A stretch of 64,000 nt of DNA from DATGLG01 sp035294245 (GTDB taxonomy: Bacteria; Pseudomonadota; Alphaproteobacteria; JACZXZ01). Under the pieces are notes generated by a model. The model was given only the letters and a program-made list of their open reading frames with translations, did no database searches and was not told the DNA's origin. The number at the start of each line of letters is the position of its first letter. Within the stretch, counting starts at the first letter, position 1. The stretch is taken from the NCBI GenBank assembly GCA_035294245.1, contig DATGLG010000068.1, positions 147,306 through 211,305 on the forward strand, given 5' to 3'. Below, in pieces: positions 54,592-62,394 of this stretch. A program made the translations under genes and the position numbers.

Positions 54592-55608
54592 CTAGGCGCG
54601 TCTGACATTTTTCACCGCACGCGCGATATCTTGATTATGCCAGGCCCAGGCGCTCGCGATCTGCTGCTCAAGATGCGGATAAGCGGGCCGCCAGCCGAGC
54701 TCGTGTTTCGCCTTGGATGGATCAGCGAGCAGGATGGCCGGGTCGCCAGGCCGGCGCGGCTGGGTCTTCACCGGGATCGCACAGCCGGTTACGGCACGCG
54801 CGGTTTCGATGACCTCCCAGACCGAGGCGCCGGTTCCGCTTCCCAGGTTGAAGGCATGCGCGCCCGCCGCCTGTCCCAGGAACTTCAAGGCGGCCAAATG
54901 CGCGGCCGCCAAGTCGCTGACATGCACGTAGTCGCGGATGCAGGTTCCGTCCTTGGTGTCATAATCGGTTCCGAACACGACGGCGTGGGAGCGGCGTCCG
55001 GCCGCGACCTCCAAGACCAGCGGAACGAGATGGGTCTCATCACGATGGGCCTCGCCGATCCCGGCATCGGCGTCGGCGCCCGCTGCGTTGAAATAGCGCA
55101 GCGAGACTGAGCGGATGCCATAGGCCGTGGCGAAATCCTGCAAGATGCGCTCGCACATCATCTTGCTTGCGCCATAGGCGTTGACCGGCGCCTGGGGATG
55201 CTCTTCCGACATCGGCGTCCATTGCGGCTCGCCATAGACCGCAGCGCTCGAGGAGAACACCAGCCGCGACATGCCGGCGCGCCGCATGACGCCGAGGAGC
55301 CCCAGCATGTTCATGACGTTGTTGGAATAGTACCGTGCCGGGCGCACAACCGACTCGCCCGCGGCGATCGACCCCGCCAGGTGAATGACGGCAATCGGCT
55401 GATAACGCCGGACCACATCCTCCAGCTTGCTGATATGGGCGAGGTCGCCCTGCTCGAACGGCCCCCAGCGCACGGCCCAGCGGTGCCCGTGGGAAAGATT
55501 GTCGTAGGTGACGGGGCGGAACCCGGCGTCTGCAAGCGCCTTGCAGACATGGCTGCCGATATAACCCGCGCCGCCCGTGACAAGGACGGGCAATGCTTCG
55601 TTAGGCAC
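54592..55608 (-). CDS. galE: UDP-glucose 4-epimerase
   Basis: This 338-residue short-chain dehydrogenase interconverts UDP-glucose and UDP-galactose. It has the NAD-binding motif LVTGGAGYIGSHVCKAL, the catalytic serine region VFSSSAAVYG and YGASK (YxxxK), and YFNAAGADADAGIGE with RDYVHVSDLA. The GTG at 55608 is chosen because it gives the usual start just before the Rossmann motif; the frame runs on to ATG 55641. It overlaps the ManC stop by a few bases, so translation is coupled. Confidence 0.95.
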   Translation of the reverse strand: MPNEALPVLVTGGAGYIGSHVCKALADAGFRPVTYDNLSHGHRWAVRWGPFEQGDLAHISKLEDVVRRYQPIAVIHLAGSIAAGESVVRPARYYSNNVMNMLGLLGVMRRAGMSRLVFSSSAAVYGEPQWTPMSEEHPQAPVNAYGASKMMCERILQDFATAYGIRSVSLRYFNAAGADADAGIGEAHRDETHLVPLVLEVAAGRRSHAVVFGTDYDTKDGTCIRDYVHVSDLAAAHLAALKFLGQAAGAHAFNLGSGTGASVWEVIETARAVTGCAIPVKTQPRRPGDPAILLADPSKAKHELGWRPAYPHLEQQIASAWAWHNQDIARAVKNVRRA

Positions 55609-57064
55609 GGCCGTAATTGTCCGTGATGCGGACGATATCATCCTCGCCCAGATAGCTCCCGGACTGAACCTCGATCAGATGCAGCGGAACCCTGCCCGGA
55701 TTTTCCAGCCGGTGCTCCGTACCGATCGGTATGTAGACGGACTCGTTCTCCCTCACGAGCATGGTCTCCTGGCCGCGCTGGACCAGCGCCGTGCCATGCA
55801 CCACCACCCAATGCTCGGCGCGATGGAAATGCTTTTGCAAGCTGAGCTTGGCGCCCGGCTTGACCATGATGCGCTTGACCTGGAAACGGTCGCCGGTGTC
55901 GACGCTGCGATAGAAGCCCCAGGGCCTATGAACCGTCGTGTGATGTATCGGCTCCGACCGGTTTCGCTTTCGTAATTGCTCGACGATTCCCGAAACCTCG
56001 GCCGCGCAGTCGGCCCTGGCAACGAACACCGCATCGTCGGTCGCCACGACAACGACGTCCTCGAGGCCGATCGCGGCGATGAGCTTTCCTTCCGTGCGGA
56101 GATAAGAGCGCCGCACGTTTTCGCAAATGACATCCCCGTGGATCACGTTGCCGTTCTCGTCGGAGGAGTTGACCTCGCGCAAGGCTTGCCACGAGCCGAT
56201 GTCGCTCCAGAACATCTCGACCGGGATCACCACGGCGTTCTCGGTGTGCTCCATGACCGCGCGATCCACCGAAAGCGACGGCGCCTCCCCGAACGACGAT
56301 GATTCGAGCCTGAAGAAGCTCAAATCCTCCTTGGCGTTCTTCACGGCGCGGGAGCACGCGTCGAACATTCCCGGATGCAGCCGTCGCAATTCGTCGAGGA
56401 AGCCGCGCGCGCTGAAGAGGAAAATCCCGCTGTTCCAGAAGAACACGCCACTCTCAACAAAGCGCTGAGCGCTCTCGCGCTCGGGCTTCTCAACGAACTG
56501 CTCGACCGCGAGGACGTGCGGGCTGCCGTCGAGAGGATCGCCGCCATGGATATAACCGTAACCCGTCTCGGCGCGGGTCGGCTTGATGCCGAACGTCACC
56601 AGCTTCCCGGCTTGCGCCGCCGCCACGCCACGACCGACCGCCTCGTGGAACTCCTCCACGGAGCCAATCACGTGGTCCGAGGGCTGCACGAGCATGAGGG
56701 CGTCCGGCTCGCGCGCGGCGAGCCAAAGCGCGGCCACGGCAATGGCCGGCGCCGTATTGCGCGCCACCGGCTCGAGCAGAATCTGCCGGGGCTTGACCCC
56801 GATCTGACGGAGCTGCTCGTCGATCAGAAAGCGGTGCTCGTCATTGCAGATCACGATGGGATCCGCAAAGCCGGAATCGACCAGGCCGCGCGCAACCGTC
56901 TCCTGAAGCAGGGTGCGATCAGAGGTCAGTTGTAAAAGCTGCTTGGGGTAAAATGCGCGCGACAGCGGCCATAGCCGCGTTCCCGCGCCGCCCGAGAGAA
57001 TCACGGGATGTATCTGGGCGGAAGATTGCGGACGGAACCTCCCCAGATCGACGATCGCGTGCAT
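55601..57064 (-). CDS. manC: Mannose-1-phosphate guanylyltransferase / mannose-6-phosphate isomerase
   Basis: This 487-residue bifunctional enzyme makes GDP-mannose. The N-terminal pyrophosphorylase domain has SGGAGTRLWPLSRAFYPKQ and VQPSDHVI. The signature FVEKPE is near 200. The C-terminal cupin isomerase domain has QKHFHRAEHWVVVHGTALV with the metal-binding histidines. GDP-mannose then feeds gmd and the glycosyltransferases. Copy 6 of the shared motif lies upstream. Confidence 0.96.
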   Translation of the reverse strand: MHAIVDLGRFRPQSSAQIHPVILSGGAGTRLWPLSRAFYPKQLLQLTSDRTLLQETVARGLVDSGFADPIVICNDEHRFLIDEQLRQIGVKPRQILLEPVARNTAPAIAVAALWLAAREPDALMLVQPSDHVIGSVEEFHEAVGRGVAAAQAGKLVTFGIKPTRAETGYGYIHGGDPLDGSPHVLAVEQFVEKPERESAQRFVESGVFFWNSGIFLFSARGFLDELRRLHPGMFDACSRAVKNAKEDLSFFRLESSSFGEAPSLSVDRAVMEHTENAVVIPVEMFWSDIGSWQALREVNSSDENGNVIHGDVICENVRRSYLRTEGKLIAAIGLEDVVVVATDDAVFVARADCAAEVSGIVEQLRKRNRSEPIHHTTVHRPWGFYRSVDTGDRFQVKRIMVKPGAKLSLQKHFHRAEHWVVVHGTALVQRGQETMLVRENESVYIPIGTEHRLENPGRVPLHLIEVQSGSYLGEDDIVRITDNYGRA

Positions 57065-57147
57065 CGTTCGCCCTACCCGGAAATGATTATGGCGCTCGGA
57101 AAGGGGCGCCGCAGAGCGCTAACCTAGCGATCTATTTCGCCGGGTCA

Positions 57148-57164
57148 CCAGTGATCAAACTGTG
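57148..57164 (-). promoter_or_regulatory. Polysaccharide-locus motif copy 6 (upstream of manC)
   Basis: Read on the minus strand this is CACAGTTTGATCACTGG, with the exact core TTGATCAC. It matches copy 3 in 16 of 17 bases. It ends 83 bp before the manC start. Confidence 0.65.
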
Positions 57165-57174
57165 TCACCGCCGG

Positions 57175-58779
57175 CTACAAGTCGTTGATCGGTAATGTAA
57201 CGTGCACACAGAGGCCGCCGCCGAGGCGGTTCGCGGCGGAGATGCGGCCGCCCAGCGCCTCGACATTGCGGCGAACGATCCAGAGCCCCAGGCCGGCGTG
57301 ACCTTGCTTCTGCTCGTCACCACCTTGCGCCGGATCCTCCTGCACCGCCGCGACCTCCGATGCGCGCAGCGAGAAGTAGCGGTCGAAGATACGGTCGATC
57401 TTCTTCGGATCGATGCCAGGCCCCTCGTCCTCGATCAGGAGGTCGATATGATTCTCGTTCCTGAGCAGCGTTACCGTTATCGTCCCGCCGGACGGCGAGA
57501 AGCTGATGGCGTTGTCAAGGATGTTCTCGATTACGACGTCGATGACGCCGACCCCCGCTCTTACCATGACGCCGTCATCGAGATGGCGCGACAGCCGTAT
57601 GCCGCGCTCGCTCAGGATATCGCGATACCTGAGCAGGACATCGGCAATCACCTGGGTCAGGTTCACGAGGGCGCGCGGGCTGTCGATGAGATCGGCGGTG
57701 TTGTTGTCGAGGCGTTGCGCGGCAATGACGAGCGCCCGCAGCCGGTTGATCGACAAATCCACGAGTGAAAGCGCGCGCTGCGCCCTCGGATTGTCGCTCG
57801 GCAGCAGCCGCTTGATCGGCTCCAGCGACGACTGGATCGTGGCGAGAGGCGCCTTGAAGGAATGAGCGTTGTCCTCGGCCGTCTGGCGGATGTCGCGGGC
57901 CACGTGATGCAGGTCGAGCACCAGCTTGTCGAAATCCGCCGCAACGCTGGCCAGCTCGGGGATGACGTTGCGGGCGGTGAAGGAATGCCGTCCGATTCGG
58001 CCTTGCCTTATCTCTCGCGCGACCCGGCGGAAATGATTGACGTTGGTCCTCACGCTCCAGGCGATCAGCCCGGCGAGGAAGAGCCCCACGAGGTAGATGA
58101 GCGCCGCGATGCGGACCTCGCGCGTCTGCCAATAGGGTCGGCCTATGGACGTGTTAAGGAATTCCGAAGCGGCATGCGCCGAGATGAGCACCCAGCATCC
58201 CCACCGGCTCTGGATGGGGATGACCGAGGTGAGAATCTGCTCGCCGCCATCGGGTCGGGTGTAGCGGATCTCCAGGGGCGAGTCCCAGGTGCAGGTGTCC
58301 GAGAGCTTCTCGAGGATGCCGTGCTGGGCGAGGCTGTTCAGTTCCGCATCGACGCGGCCGGATCCCACTTGGGGAGCCGATGCGACGTAATAGAAGTTTG
58401 TGCCGCCCTTGAGGGCGGCCGGTCGGAACATCAGCTTGAGGATCGTCCCGTCGAAGCTGTATTTCCGCAGGATCTCGTTGAGGGACCGGCTCGGCGGCCC
58501 CTCGGACTGGTCGAGAATGGGGCTGATGGCCTGCGCGATGAGCCAGCTCCGATGCTGGATGCTGCGCGCCACGAGATCCTGCATCTTGCGATCGGCGCTC
58601 TCGAATTGGCCATAGAGCACGATCGGCAGTGCCACGAAGATTCCGACCAGCAACACCAGCTTGACGGTCAGCGAGGCGCGTAAGCGCCACGCGGTCTTAG
58701 TCAGTGTGTGTGGAATCCGGAGTCGCGCCTCGCCAACGATACCCAAAGGCCGGGAAATTCTCGATCTCGGAAAATCCAT
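57175..58779 (-). CDS. Sensor histidine kinase of polysaccharide locus
   Basis: This 534-residue membrane kinase starts at ATG 58779, inside the end of the response-regulator gene (83-bp overlap). Two helices (about 37-57 and 223-243) flank a 165-residue periplasmic sensor. The HAMP-like region follows. The phosphoacceptor box reads DNAHSFKAPLATI with H306, so the usual acidic residue at +1 and Thr/Asn at +4 are Ser and Ala. The ATPase boxes are normal: N-box ENILDNAISFSP, G1 IEDEGPGID and G2 GHAGLGLWIVRRN. It resembles the ChvG/ExoS group by context. It probably signals to the overlapping response regulator. Confidence 0.88.
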   Translation of the reverse strand: MDFPRSRISRPLGIVGEARLRIPHTLTKTAWRLRASLTVKLVLLVGIFVALPIVLYGQFESADRKMQDLVARSIQHRSWLIAQAISPILDQSEGPPSRSLNEILRKYSFDGTILKLMFRPAALKGGTNFYYVASAPQVGSGRVDAELNSLAQHGILEKLSDTCTWDSPLEIRYTRPDGGEQILTSVIPIQSRWGCWVLISAHAASEFLNTSIGRPYWQTREVRIAALIYLVGLFLAGLIAWSVRTNVNHFRRVAREIRQGRIGRHSFTARNVIPELASVAADFDKLVLDLHHVARDIRQTAEDNAHSFKAPLATIQSSLEPIKRLLPSDNPRAQRALSLVDLSINRLRALVIAAQRLDNNTADLIDSPRALVNLTQVIADVLLRYRDILSERGIRLSRHLDDGVMVRAGVGVIDVVIENILDNAISFSPSGGTITVTLLRNENHIDLLIEDEGPGIDPKKIDRIFDRYFSLRASEVAAVQEDPAQGGDEQKQGHAGLGLWIVRRNVEALGGRISAANRLGGGLCVHVTLPINDL

Positions 58780-59515
58780 CATCAATAGCGCGAAACTTGT
58801 TGCGGATACGCTTGACTGACGAACGCACATTGGTCCGGAAGCCGTCCTCGCCGCTTCCGGCGATGAAACCCACGCGATGGACGCAATCGTAGATCGCCCG
58901 ATAGGTCACGTACTCCCCCGCATGGGTTGCCAGCATATGCACGATATTGAATTCCGTGACCGTGAGGTTGATGTCGACGCCTTTCCAGAACGCGCGGCTG
59001 ACCTTCGGGCGCAATTGCAGATTTCCGCAGACGATATCGTCGTCGCTCGGCAGCTGCTGCGGCCGCTTACCGGACTCAACGATGAGCCTGACGCGCTTGG
59101 CCAGAATTTCCACGCCGCGGGACTTGTCGACGAAGTCGAGCGCTCCGCGGTCGAGAGCGATGTTCTCATAGTTCGTCGCCGGCATTCCCGTAAGGAATAT
59201 GACCGGCACGAGGATTCCATGCCGATGCAGCTGCGGCAAAAGATCGATGCCCGAGCCGGTCTGGAGCTTCCAGTCCAGGACGATGATGTCCGCGCTGTTG
59301 CCCTGGGCGAAGAACTCGAACATCGCCGAGCCGTCGGCGAGCGCGACAACGTCGAAGCCGAGATCCTCGAGTTCTGCGCTCACCGCCTCGCGATAGGCAT
59401 CATCGTCGTCGACCAGCACAAGCCGCGTCTTCTTCGCCTCCTGCAGCTCATTTGGAATGGGCGAGGGATTGGAGTTCGACCAGGCAGAGGCGTTTTCCCT
59501 CAGCGGAGTTGTCAT
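58697..59515 (-). CDS. Response regulator with winged-helix output domain
   Basis: This 272-residue regulator starts at ATG 59515, 9 bp after GAGG. The receiver has the acidic pocket (LVLVDDDDAY), phosphoacceptor Asp in IIVLDWKLQ, FLTG and the conserved Lys in DFVDKS. The C-terminal OmpR/PhoB-type DNA-binding domain is LTVTEFNIVHMLATHAGEYVTYRAIYDCVH with RTNVRSSVKRIRNKFR and AFGYRW. It overlaps both the kinase gene and the upstream lipoprotein gene. It is the best candidate to bind the shared promoter motif of the locus. Confidence 0.92.
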   Translation of the reverse strand: MTTPLRENASAWSNSNPSPIPNELQEAKKTRLVLVDDDDAYREAVSAELEDLGFDVVALADGSAMFEFFAQGNSADIIVLDWKLQTGSGIDLLPQLHRHGILVPVIFLTGMPATNYENIALDRGALDFVDKSRGVEILAKRVRLIVESGKRPQQLPSDDDIVCGNLQLRPKVSRAFWKGVDINLTVTEFNIVHMLATHAGEYVTYRAIYDCVHRVGFIAGSGEDGFRTNVRSSVKRIRNKFRAIDDGFSEIENFPAFGYRWRGATPDSTHTD

Positions 59516-59939
59516 CGCTCGATACCTCATAGGAAAGCGTGTGATAAACGTGGGTCTGAACGTCCGGATAAAGGGAAACGTCCAGCGTGCATTTCCCGCT
59601 GCGGTACTTCCAGGTCTTTCCGGGCGCCTGGTCCTGCTGGGACGTCGGCGGCCCGAAGAGGGCGGCGAGCTGATCCTCGTCCAACCCGATCAGGCTGTTC
59701 GACGACGATGCGCCCGACTCCGGCGGCGGCTCGGGAATGGGCAGGTTGGCCTTGTCCAGGGTGCGTATTCCGTGCCTGGAGCCTTCCGCCCTCGCATGCA
59801 TCTGGTAGCCCGCAGCATGCCCCGCCGGTTGAGCGAAGAACCGTTGCGCGTCACATCCCGACAACAGCACGACTCCCATACTCCAGCAGATCCACTGCCA
59901 CGGCCTTTTGCATTTCATGGCCTTTTCCGCAAACGTCAT
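59448..59939 (-). CDS. Hypothetical lipoprotein with SmpA/BamE-like domain
   Basis: This 163-residue protein has a lipoprotein signal (WICWSMGVVLLSGCD). The C-terminal part, IGLDEDQLAALFGPPTSQQDQAPGKTWKYRSGKCTLDVSLYPD, resembles the small SmpA/OmlA fold, with the family W and a C-LD-LYP strand. It overlaps the response-regulator start by 68 bp, so the three genes are one coupled unit. It could sense envelope state for the kinase or simply be a neighbour; the role is inferred. Confidence 0.65.
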   Translation of the reverse strand: MTFAEKAMKCKRPWQWICWSMGVVLLSGCDAQRFFAQPAGHAAGYQMHARAEGSRHGIRTLDKANLPIPEPPPESGASSSNSLIGLDEDQLAALFGPPTSQQDQAPGKTWKYRSGKCTLDVSLYPDVQTHVYHTLSYEVSSDDNSAEGKRLCLVELQSLAHSK

Positions 59940-60267
59940 GCACGCGGCAACACGCCCGCCTCTCAGCCCTCCCCTACCCCGTTTATCTGTTCAACCCCTT
60001 GCCATCGACCACGCCACAGGCCCCTCGGCCGCGGCCCCGGCAATGCTCAACGCCATGTCCAGGTCTTGGTCGTACGCCTCACGCCTGTCCCCAAGGTGAA
60101 GGGTGAACTTGTGATCGCTCACATAATTGTCACAGCGTAAGCGGAACGACAGCTCCGCCTCGCCGGTGAGCGGCAACGGTATGGACGTGATCCGAGACGG
60201 TTTATTCCGGGCGATTTGCTTCAGGTTGTCACCACGTCGATCATCGGCCAGATTGCCGCAGAGCAGT
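59940..60267. other. Intergenic stretch without a convincing gene
   Basis: These 328 bp lie between two minus-strand genes. A 61-codon open frame (59991-60176, minus, TTG start) has coding-like third positions but no recognisable protein and no ribosome-binding site. Read on the minus strand, GCGATCACAAG at 60107-60117 resembles the 3' half of the polysaccharide-locus motif, 170 bp before the lipoprotein gene. No terminator was found. Confidence 0.3.
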
Positions 60268-60591
60268 TCAGTGTTTTCCGGTAGTGGGAGGTGCCGGAGC
60301 GGCGGGAGATTCCGGATGCTCTCCTCTCAACGTCCGCTCGATGCGCGAAAGCTGTTCGTTGGCCTCGTCGTTCTTTCCGTCGCTGCAAAGGACCGCTGCC
60401 TTTGCCAGCCGCCTTTTGATGTCCATGAGTTCCGGCCGGTCGGAGAGAGCGTCCGCGAGCTTGCGTACGCGATCACTGCAAGGCGGCGGGGGCGGCAGCG
60501 CTTCGGCGCCTCGCGCCGCCGTACCCGACAGTAGGCCATTGAGGGACAGCATGAGGCCGGCAATCACGACGGCCGCGACCTCGATGCCCAC
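60268..60591 (-). CDS. Hypothetical membrane-anchored small protein
   Basis: This protein of about 107 residues begins at GTG 60591, 33 bp after the anti-sigma-like gene. A helix (VGIEVAAVVIAGLMLSLNGLLSG) is followed by a Pro-rich linker and a charged region with two cysteines (PPPCSDRVRKLADALSDR, KAAVLCSDGKNDEANEQLSRIERTLRG). I do not recognise a family. The start is uncertain since no ribosome-binding site is clear. Confidence 0.4.
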   Translation of the reverse strand: MGIEVAAVVIAGLMLSLNGLLSGTAARGAEALPPPPPCSDRVRKLADALSDRPELMDIKRRLAKAAVLCSDGKNDEANEQLSRIERTLRGEHPESPAAPAPPTTGKH

Positions 60592-60623
60592 CTTGCGAGT
60601 GGGCGGCGCATGGGCGCTTCCGG

Positions 60624-61046
60624 TCAGGGAACGGACCAGGAGCCGGCGAGACCCGCAATGGCCGCAAGCCCGACCAGCACGACGGCGCCCCACAAGGCCA
60701 GGCGGGTGATGGCAACGACGAGCAGGTAGCGGGACAATCTGCTCGCAAGGTGCTGCAGCTTCAGCGGCGGCGAGCCGGGCCGAATCCGGAATAACTCGCG
60801 GAGCTCGGCGTTCAGCCTCTGATAGCAGCGGGCCCGGGCGGCCTGCTGGGGGTGCCGCGTCAGATAGACTTCGATCCGGCGGCGGTCCAACGGCGCGAGG
60901 TGGTCGTCCACATAGGCGTGGATCTCCGTCTCCGCAACTTCGCGTGGGAAAAAATAGATCGCCCCTGGAGGAGCAACGCCCTGCCGATCCTCTTCGCTCG
61001 GCGTCCAAGCGTCTTTCCATTGATCCTTAAACACGATGGCCCTCAT
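60624..61046 (-). CDS. Anti-sigma factor-like membrane protein
   Basis: This 140-residue protein has the N-terminal pattern of alphaproteobacterial anti-sigma factors, ETEIHAYVDDHLAPLDRRRIEVYLTRHPQQAARARCYQRLNAELRELF, but lacks the HxxxCxxC zinc motif. One helix near the C-terminus (LALWGAVVLVGLAAIAGLAG) would anchor it in the membrane. No sigma factor gene is adjacent, so the partner lies elsewhere or is lost. It is divergent from galU. Confidence 0.65.
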   Translation of the reverse strand: MRAIVFKDQWKDAWTPSEEDRQGVAPPGAIYFFPREVAETEIHAYVDDHLAPLDRRRIEVYLTRHPQQAARARCYQRLNAELRELFRIRPGSPPLKLQHLASRLSRYLLVVAITRLALWGAVVLVGLAAIAGLAGSWSVP

Positions 61047-61358
61047 GCCCGGATCTGGTCAAAGGCCGACCGGTCGCTGTTATGAGCTTGTCCTACTGAC
61101 CTTGGACTCCGAGCTTTATTCCCGCGCGCCGCCTTCCATCGCGATCGAAAGCACCGGCGCGCGCATTGGCTCCCGATAACGCCATGCGCGCCAATGCAAA
61201 TATATGATGGGCGCAACCGATGCCGCCGCCTTCTCCGGAATAATATCGTCCCTGAAACGTCTACTGCCCTGTATCGCGAGCGCATTCCCGCCGAGCCCGC
61301 CATGCGCCTGGATCGCCGATTTGCGATGGCGGCTCGTCCTGTCCGGAGGTCGTCGTTA
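61047..61358. promoter_or_regulatory. Divergent intergenic region upstream of galU
   Basis: This 312-bp gap should hold promoters for galU and the anti-sigma-like gene. GCATTGGC (61163-61170) and GCCAATGC (61190-61197) are exact inverted repeats 19 bp apart and could be a regulator site or hairpin. No copy of the polysaccharide-locus motif was seen here. GGAGG at 61345-61349 fixes the galU start. Confidence 0.4.
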
Positions 61359-62309
61359 ATGGTGAAACGCATACGGAAGGCAATTTTCCCCGTCGGAGGC
61401 TTGGGAACCCGTTTTCTTCCCGCGACCAAGGCCATGCCAAAGGAGATGTTGCCGGTCGTAGACAAGCCCCTGATCCAATATGCCGTGGACGAAGCGCGTA
61501 CTGCCGGCATCGAGGAATTTATCTTTGTCACGGGGCGCGACAAGACGGCGATCGAGGACCATTTCGATCATTGCTACGAGCTCGAGGATCTCCTCGCCAC
61601 GCGCGGAAAGACGAAGCAGCTCGAAGAGGTGGAGCAATCCGTCTTGCAGCCGGGCCAGATCGCCTATATTCGGCAGCAGCGCCCGCTTGGGCTGGGCCAT
61701 GCGGTCTGGTGCGCGCGCAATTTGGTCGGCGACGAGCCCTTTGCCGTCCTGCTCGCGGACGACCTCATTCTGGCCGAGCGTCCTTGCCTCGCACAGATGG
61801 TGGAGGCCTACGAAGACGCCGGCGGCAGCGTACTCGCGGTCATGGATGTGCCGCCCTCGCAAGTGAACCGCTATGGCATCGTCAACCCCGGGGCATCGCG
61901 CGGCAATCTGATCGAGATGCGCGGTCTCGTGGAGAAGCCGAATGCGAAGGAGTCGCCGTCGAATCTTGCCGTCATCGGTCGCTATATCTTGGAGCCGAGC
62001 GTGCTGCAGCACCTCGGGCGCCTGCGCCCGGGCGCCGGCGGCGAGCTCCAGTTGACCGATGCGATCGCGAAGCTGATCGGTGAGAGTCCGCTCTACGGCT
62101 ATCGTTTCGAGGGCCGGCGCTTCGATTGCGGCGACAAGATCGGGTTTTTCGAAGCGAATCTCGCCTTCACGCTCGCGCGGCCGGACCTGGCCCCTGCGGC
62201 GCATCGGCTGCTCGAGCGTTATGCCGCCGCCCGAGCCGAGGAGGAGGATCGCACCCTTCCCTATCCCTCCCTCCGGACGCCGAAAGCGGACGTCGCGGTC
62301 GGCGTTTAG
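61359..62309 (+). CDS. galU: UTP-glucose-1-phosphate uridylyltransferase
   Basis: This 316-residue enzyme makes UDP-glucose. The nucleotide-binding motif FPVGGLGTRFLPATKAMPKEMLPV is at the N-terminus, with PLIQYAVDEA, FVTGRDKTAIEDHFD and ADDLI following. ATG 61359 has GGAGG 9 bp upstream; frames beginning at 61194 are not supported. The product feeds galE and the priming sugar transferase. The mutase gene follows 85 bp downstream. Confidence 0.96.
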   Translation: MVKRIRKAIFPVGGLGTRFLPATKAMPKEMLPVVDKPLIQYAVDEARTAGIEEFIFVTGRDKTAIEDHFDHCYELEDLLATRGKTKQLEEVEQSVLQPGQIAYIRQQRPLGLGHAVWCARNLVGDEPFAVLLADDLILAERPCLAQMVEAYEDAGGSVLAVMDVPPSQVNRYGIVNPGASRGNLIEMRGLVEKPNAKESPSNLAVIGRYILEPSVLQHLGRLRPGAGGELQLTDAIAKLIGESPLYGYRFEGRRFDCGDKIGFFEANLAFTLARPDLAPAAHRLLERYAAARAEEEDRTLPYPSLRTPKADVAVGV

Positions 62310-62394
62310 GGCTACGCTTCGCGCGTATCCAGTCCGGTGGCGCCGGCTCGGCCGGCATCAACCGCTGTCGAACGAACAACAGGCGGGGTAGACC

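Noticed and set aside
59991..60176. A 61-codon minus-strand open frame in the gap upstream of the lipoprotein gene
   Set aside because: It has coding-like third positions but a TTG start without a ribosome-binding site and no recognisable family; kept only as a note.
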